This document shows, one piece after another, positions 14,684 to 17,112 of a stretch of 17,112 nt of DNA. The notes below the pieces were generated by a model. The model had not been told where the DNA came from and did no database searches. It worked only from the letters and a program-made list of their open reading frames with translations. The translations under genes were made by a program, and so were the position numbers. Position 1 is the first letter of the stretch; every line of letters begins with the position of its first letter. Source of the DNA: Spiro-02 sp964465155 (GTDB taxonomy: Bacteria; Spirochaetota; Spirochaetia; Sphaerochaetales; Sphaerochaetaceae); contig CAYXIH010000050.1 of the NCBI GenBank assembly GCA_964465155.1, positions 1-17,112 on the forward strand, written 5' to 3'.

Positions 14684-15571
14684 ATGGAAGCAACTTTACA
14701 GAAGCAGAAGCGGGTGTTCATCCTGACCGGCCTTGCCGTCCCATTGGTGCTCTTGGTGACGTTCGTGATAGTTCCTGGACTGGATCTGTTCCGAATCAGC
14801 CTGACCAAATGGGATGGCATGGGTCCGGACAAGGTGTTCATCGGCCTGTCCAACTATATGTCGATGCTCAAGAACGCAGATCTCTGGCTCTCATTGAAGA
14901 ACAACTCGATCTACTTCTTCGTCCACCTGCTGATGATCCCAGTCGAGCTGGGGTTCGCAGTGCTGCTCAACAGCAAGCTGCGTGGTGCACGGTTCTACAA
15001 GACCATGGTCTTCCTGCCGTTCATCATCAACAGCGTAGCGATCAGCTACGCGTTCTCCTACTTCTTCTCGCCGATCAACGGTGCCATGGATGCACTGCTG
15101 GGGGTAGTCGGGCTTGAATCGCTCTCACGCTCATGGCTGTCCGACCCCAAGGTGGTCAACTATGTGCTGGCGTTCGTATCGCTGTGGCGGTTCAGTGGCT
15201 ACCACATCATCTTGTTCCTTGCAGCGCTGCAGTCGATGCCCAAGGACATCGAGGAGGCCGCCATGATCGACGGAGCTTCCAGCTGGCAGCTGTTCCGCTA
15301 CGTGCAGATCCCCTCGATCATGCTGATGGTGGACTTCGTGCTGTTCGACAATATCCGTGGAGCACTGCAGGTGTTCGACATCCCGTTCGTCATGACCAAC
15401 GGGGGACCTGGGTATGCCTCGTCGACCTTTACCTTGTATACGATCAACACCGCATTCAAGTTCTCCAACTTCGGGCTTGCCGCGACCATGGCTGTGGCAA
15501 TCATGTTCATGATCATCGTCATCTATGTGGTCCAGAACTTTGTGATCCACAAGCTGTTGCTGAAGGAGTAG
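14684..15571 (+). CDS. Sugar ABC transporter permease (MalF/UgpA type)
   Basis: 295 aa, about six TM segments (about 11-33, 73-98, 106-128, 156-181, 208-228, 262-286). The cytoplasmic EAA loop that docks the ATPase is present: E-E-A-A-M-I-D-G-A (Glu191-Gly197), then the I-P-S-I-M element near 209-213. AGAGGAAA precedes the ATG. It forms the heterodimeric inner-membrane channel with the next gene, which starts 3 bp after its stop. No ATPase gene is found in the window. Confidence 0.93.
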   Translation: MEATLQKQKRVFILTGLAVPLVLLVTFVIVPGLDLFRISLTKWDGMGPDKVFIGLSNYMSMLKNADLWLSLKNNSIYFFVHLLMIPVELGFAVLLNSKLRGARFYKTMVFLPFIINSVAISYAFSYFFSPINGAMDALLGVVGLESLSRSWLSDPKVVNYVLAFVSLWRFSGYHIILFLAALQSMPKDIEEAAMIDGASSWQLFRYVQIPSIMLMVDFVLFDNIRGALQVFDIPFVMTNGGPGYASSTFTLYTINTAFKFSNFGLAATMAVAIMFMIIVIYVVQNFVIHKLLLKE

Positions 15572-15574
15572 GGG

Positions 15575-16414
15575 ATGCATATCAAGAAATCAACATGGGG
15601 ACAGGTCGTCAAGCAGCTCATCTGCATCGCCATGGTCCTGATCGTCATCATGCCGATACTGCTGACTTTGTTTGCCTCCTTCAAGACACGCTCCGGGATG
15701 GTCAGCACCTCCCCGCTGTTGTTGCCTGCATGGGACAAGATCACGTTGGAGAACTACCGGAAGGTCATCACCGACAAATACCTGATGATCGGATTCAAGA
15801 ACACCTTCATCCTCCTGGCGGTGTCGCTGGTGTTCAACGTTGCGTTCGGCACGATCACGGCATTCATCATCGAGCGGTTCGACTTCCGCTTCAAGAAGGT
15901 GATCATCAGCCTCTACTTCGTGGGCATGCTGATCCCTACCTTCGTCACCGAGATCGCCAGGTTCAAGATCATCTCCAGCCTGGGCCTGTACAATACCCTT
16001 GGGGCGCCGATCATCATCTACATCGCCTCAGACCTGATGCAGCTGTACATCTACCGCCAGTTCATCTCCCGGATCTCGGTATCGCTGGACGAATCGGCGA
16101 TCCTCGACGGCTGCAACTACTGGGGTATCTTCACCCGCATCATCTTCCCACTGCTAGCACCCGCCACTGCCACGGTGTGCATCATCAAGTCGATCAACAT
16201 CATCAACGACATGTACATCCCATACCTGTACATGCCCAACAACAAGCTGCGTACCCTCACCACGTTCCTCATGAACTATGCCAACGCACAGCAGGGCTCG
16301 TGGCAGACGCTGGCAGCGGGAATCATCATCATCATGCTTCCCACGATCCTCTTGTATGTATTTTTCCAGCGGTATATCCTCGCCGGTATGGTTGCTGGCG
16401 CAGTCAAGGAGTAG
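15575..16414 (+). CDS. Sugar ABC transporter permease (MalG/UgpE type)
   Basis: 279 aa, about six TM segments (first at about 14-36, last at about 243-265). The extracytoplasmic loop after TM1 has the MalG-type S-F-K-T then N-Y-x-K-V-I pattern. The EAA loop is present in the form D-E-S-A-I-L-D-G-C (Glu173-Gly179) followed by I-F-P-L-L-A-P. AAGGAG in the end of the previous gene provides the ribosome site. Tandem TAG stops end it, 6 bp before the GH2 gene. It pairs with the upstream permease; the ATPase is presumably a shared MsmK/UgpC-type protein from elsewhere. Confidence 0.93.
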   Translation: MHIKKSTWGQVVKQLICIAMVLIVIMPILLTLFASFKTRSGMVSTSPLLLPAWDKITLENYRKVITDKYLMIGFKNTFILLAVSLVFNVAFGTITAFIIERFDFRFKKVIISLYFVGMLIPTFVTEIARFKIISSLGLYNTLGAPIIIYIASDLMQLYIYRQFISRISVSLDESAILDGCNYWGIFTRIIFPLLAPATATVCIIKSINIINDMYIPYLYMPNNKLRTLTTFLMNYANAQQGSWQTLAAGIIIIMLPTILLYVFFQRYILAGMVAGAVKE

Positions 16415-16420
16415 TAGCAC

Positions 16421-17112
16421 ATGGACAAAGACAGGCTTTCGTTCCTCGAAGACCTCACCGTCTTCCGGGACAACCAGATCCCAGCACACTCGGACCACCT
16501 GTTCTACAATTCCCTGCAGGAACTGCAGGGGGCGCAGCCATCTGGCTACGAGAGCCTGGATGGAACATGGGACTTCCATTTCTGCAAGTCCCTTGCTGAA
16601 CGGGACCCTGGGTTCTACAAACAAGATTCCACTGTCCAGATGACGAGCATCACGGTGCCGGGTCATATGGAGCTGCAGGGCTTTGGGGACGTGCAGTACA
16701 TCAATACCATGTACCCTTGGGACGGGCTGGAGCATCTTCGTCCGCCCCAGGTCCCACAGAAGCTCAACAGCGTGGGTCAGTACGTGCGGTATTTCGACCT
16801 GCCCAAGCGGTTTGCCGGCAAGCGTGTCTTCATCCAGTTCCAGGGTGTGGAGCAGGCCATGTACCTCTATCTCAACGGCCAATACGTTGGGTATGCGGAG
16901 GACAGCTTTACCCCCTCTGAATTCGAGCTCACCCCCTACCTGCAGGAAACAGGCAACAAGCTGGCGGTGGAATGCTTCAAGCGTTCCAAGGCCGCATATG
17001 TGGAGGACCAGGATTTCTTCCGTTTCTCAGGGATCTTCCGCCCGGTGGTGCTCTATGCCGTTGGTGAATGCCATGTGCAGGACATGTGGGCAAAGACCGA
17101 TTACCTGCACGA
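16421..17112 (+). CDS. lacZ: GH2 beta-galactosidase, N-terminal part (3' end outside window)
   Basis: 230 residues are visible and the frame is open at the right edge. They cover the GH2 sugar-binding jelly-roll domain. Landmarks matching E. coli LacZ are I-T-V-P-G-H-M-E-L-Q-G-F-G, Y-x-N-x-x-Y-P-W, L-N-G-Q-Y-V-G-Y-A-E-D-S (Asn152, corresponding to the galactose-contacting Asn of LacZ), P-S-E-F-E-L, and V-E-D-Q-D-F-F-R-F-S-G-I-F-R (Glu195 to Arg207). The EDQD motif helps form the galactose/metal pocket in LacZ. The catalytic TIM barrel lies beyond the window. There is no signal peptide, so the enzyme is cytosolic and acts on sugar brought in by the transporter. AAGGAG lies in the end of the upstream permease gene. 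Other GH2 enzymes share this domain, but the EDQD...SGIFR match favours beta-galactosidase. Confidence 0.88.
   Translation, partial: MDKDRLSFLEDLTVFRDNQIPAHSDHLFYNSLQELQGAQPSGYESLDGTWDFHFCKSLAERDPGFYKQDSTVQMTSITVPGHMELQGFGDVQYINTMYPWDGLEHLRPPQVPQKLNSVGQYVRYFDLPKRFAGKRVFIQFQGVEQAMYLYLNGQYVGYAEDSFTPSEFELTPYLQETGNKLAVECFKRSKAAYVEDQDFFRFSGIFRPVVLYAVGECHVQDMWAKTDYLH

Noticed and set aside
15133..16599. 488-codon open frame on the plus strand spanning both permeases
   Set aside because: Out-of-frame reading of two clear permease genes and the start of the GH2 gene; His/Gln/Arg-rich product without transmembrane pattern.

Overview
The window looks like an accessory, sensory and carbohydrate-uptake region from a free-living or gut-type spirochaete, most likely a Sphaerochaeta relative. 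This is an inference from three things: moderately high GC with C/G-ending codons; an ABC binding protein whose signal peptide ends in the A-Q-G-G-A-E-K style that I associate with spirochaetes; and large PAS-rich hybrid histidine kinases next to an AraC-controlled sugar locus. No rRNA, tRNA, CRISPR array, insertion sequence or phage gene was seen.

Left two thirds, minus strand (9818 down to 1 and beyond): a four-gene phosphorelay operon. In order of transcription it encodes a free-standing 116-aa Hpt phosphotransfer protein, then three hybrid histidine kinase/response-regulator proteins. The first kinase is cytosolic (1076 aa: NTF2-like domain, four PAS-type domains, HisKA, HATPase, REC). 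The second is a membrane protein (930 aa: two periplasmic solute-binding modules, one TM, HisKA, HATPase, REC). The third is cytosolic (at least 1145 aa: degenerate receiver, PAS array, HisKA, HATPase, REC) and runs off the left edge. The genes are 14 bp apart, then joined by two 4-bp ATGA overlaps. None of the kinases carries its own Hpt domain in the sequence seen, and no response regulator with an output domain is present. The simplest model is that three different inputs converge on the one Hpt protein, which passes phosphate to an output regulator encoded elsewhere.

Middle (9819-10865): a roughly 216-bp divergent intergenic region with two short dyads, followed on the plus strand by a metallo-beta-lactamase-fold hydrolase resembling the N-acyl homoserine lactonase family.

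Right part, plus strand (10935-17112): a sugar locus. It holds a membrane-anchored AraC-type regulator (TM, extracytoplasmic sensor, TM, HAMP, linker, AraC HTH), then a promoter with a good -10 and an 8-bp inverted repeat. The ABC importer follows: binding protein, terminator-like hairpin, then two permeases. Last is the start of a cytosolic GH2 beta-galactosidase cut by the right edge. The layout suggests that the AraC protein senses a galactoside or a related extracellular cue and activates import; the sugar is then hydrolysed inside the cell. No ABC ATPase is encoded in view, so a shared ATPase from another locus is presumably used.
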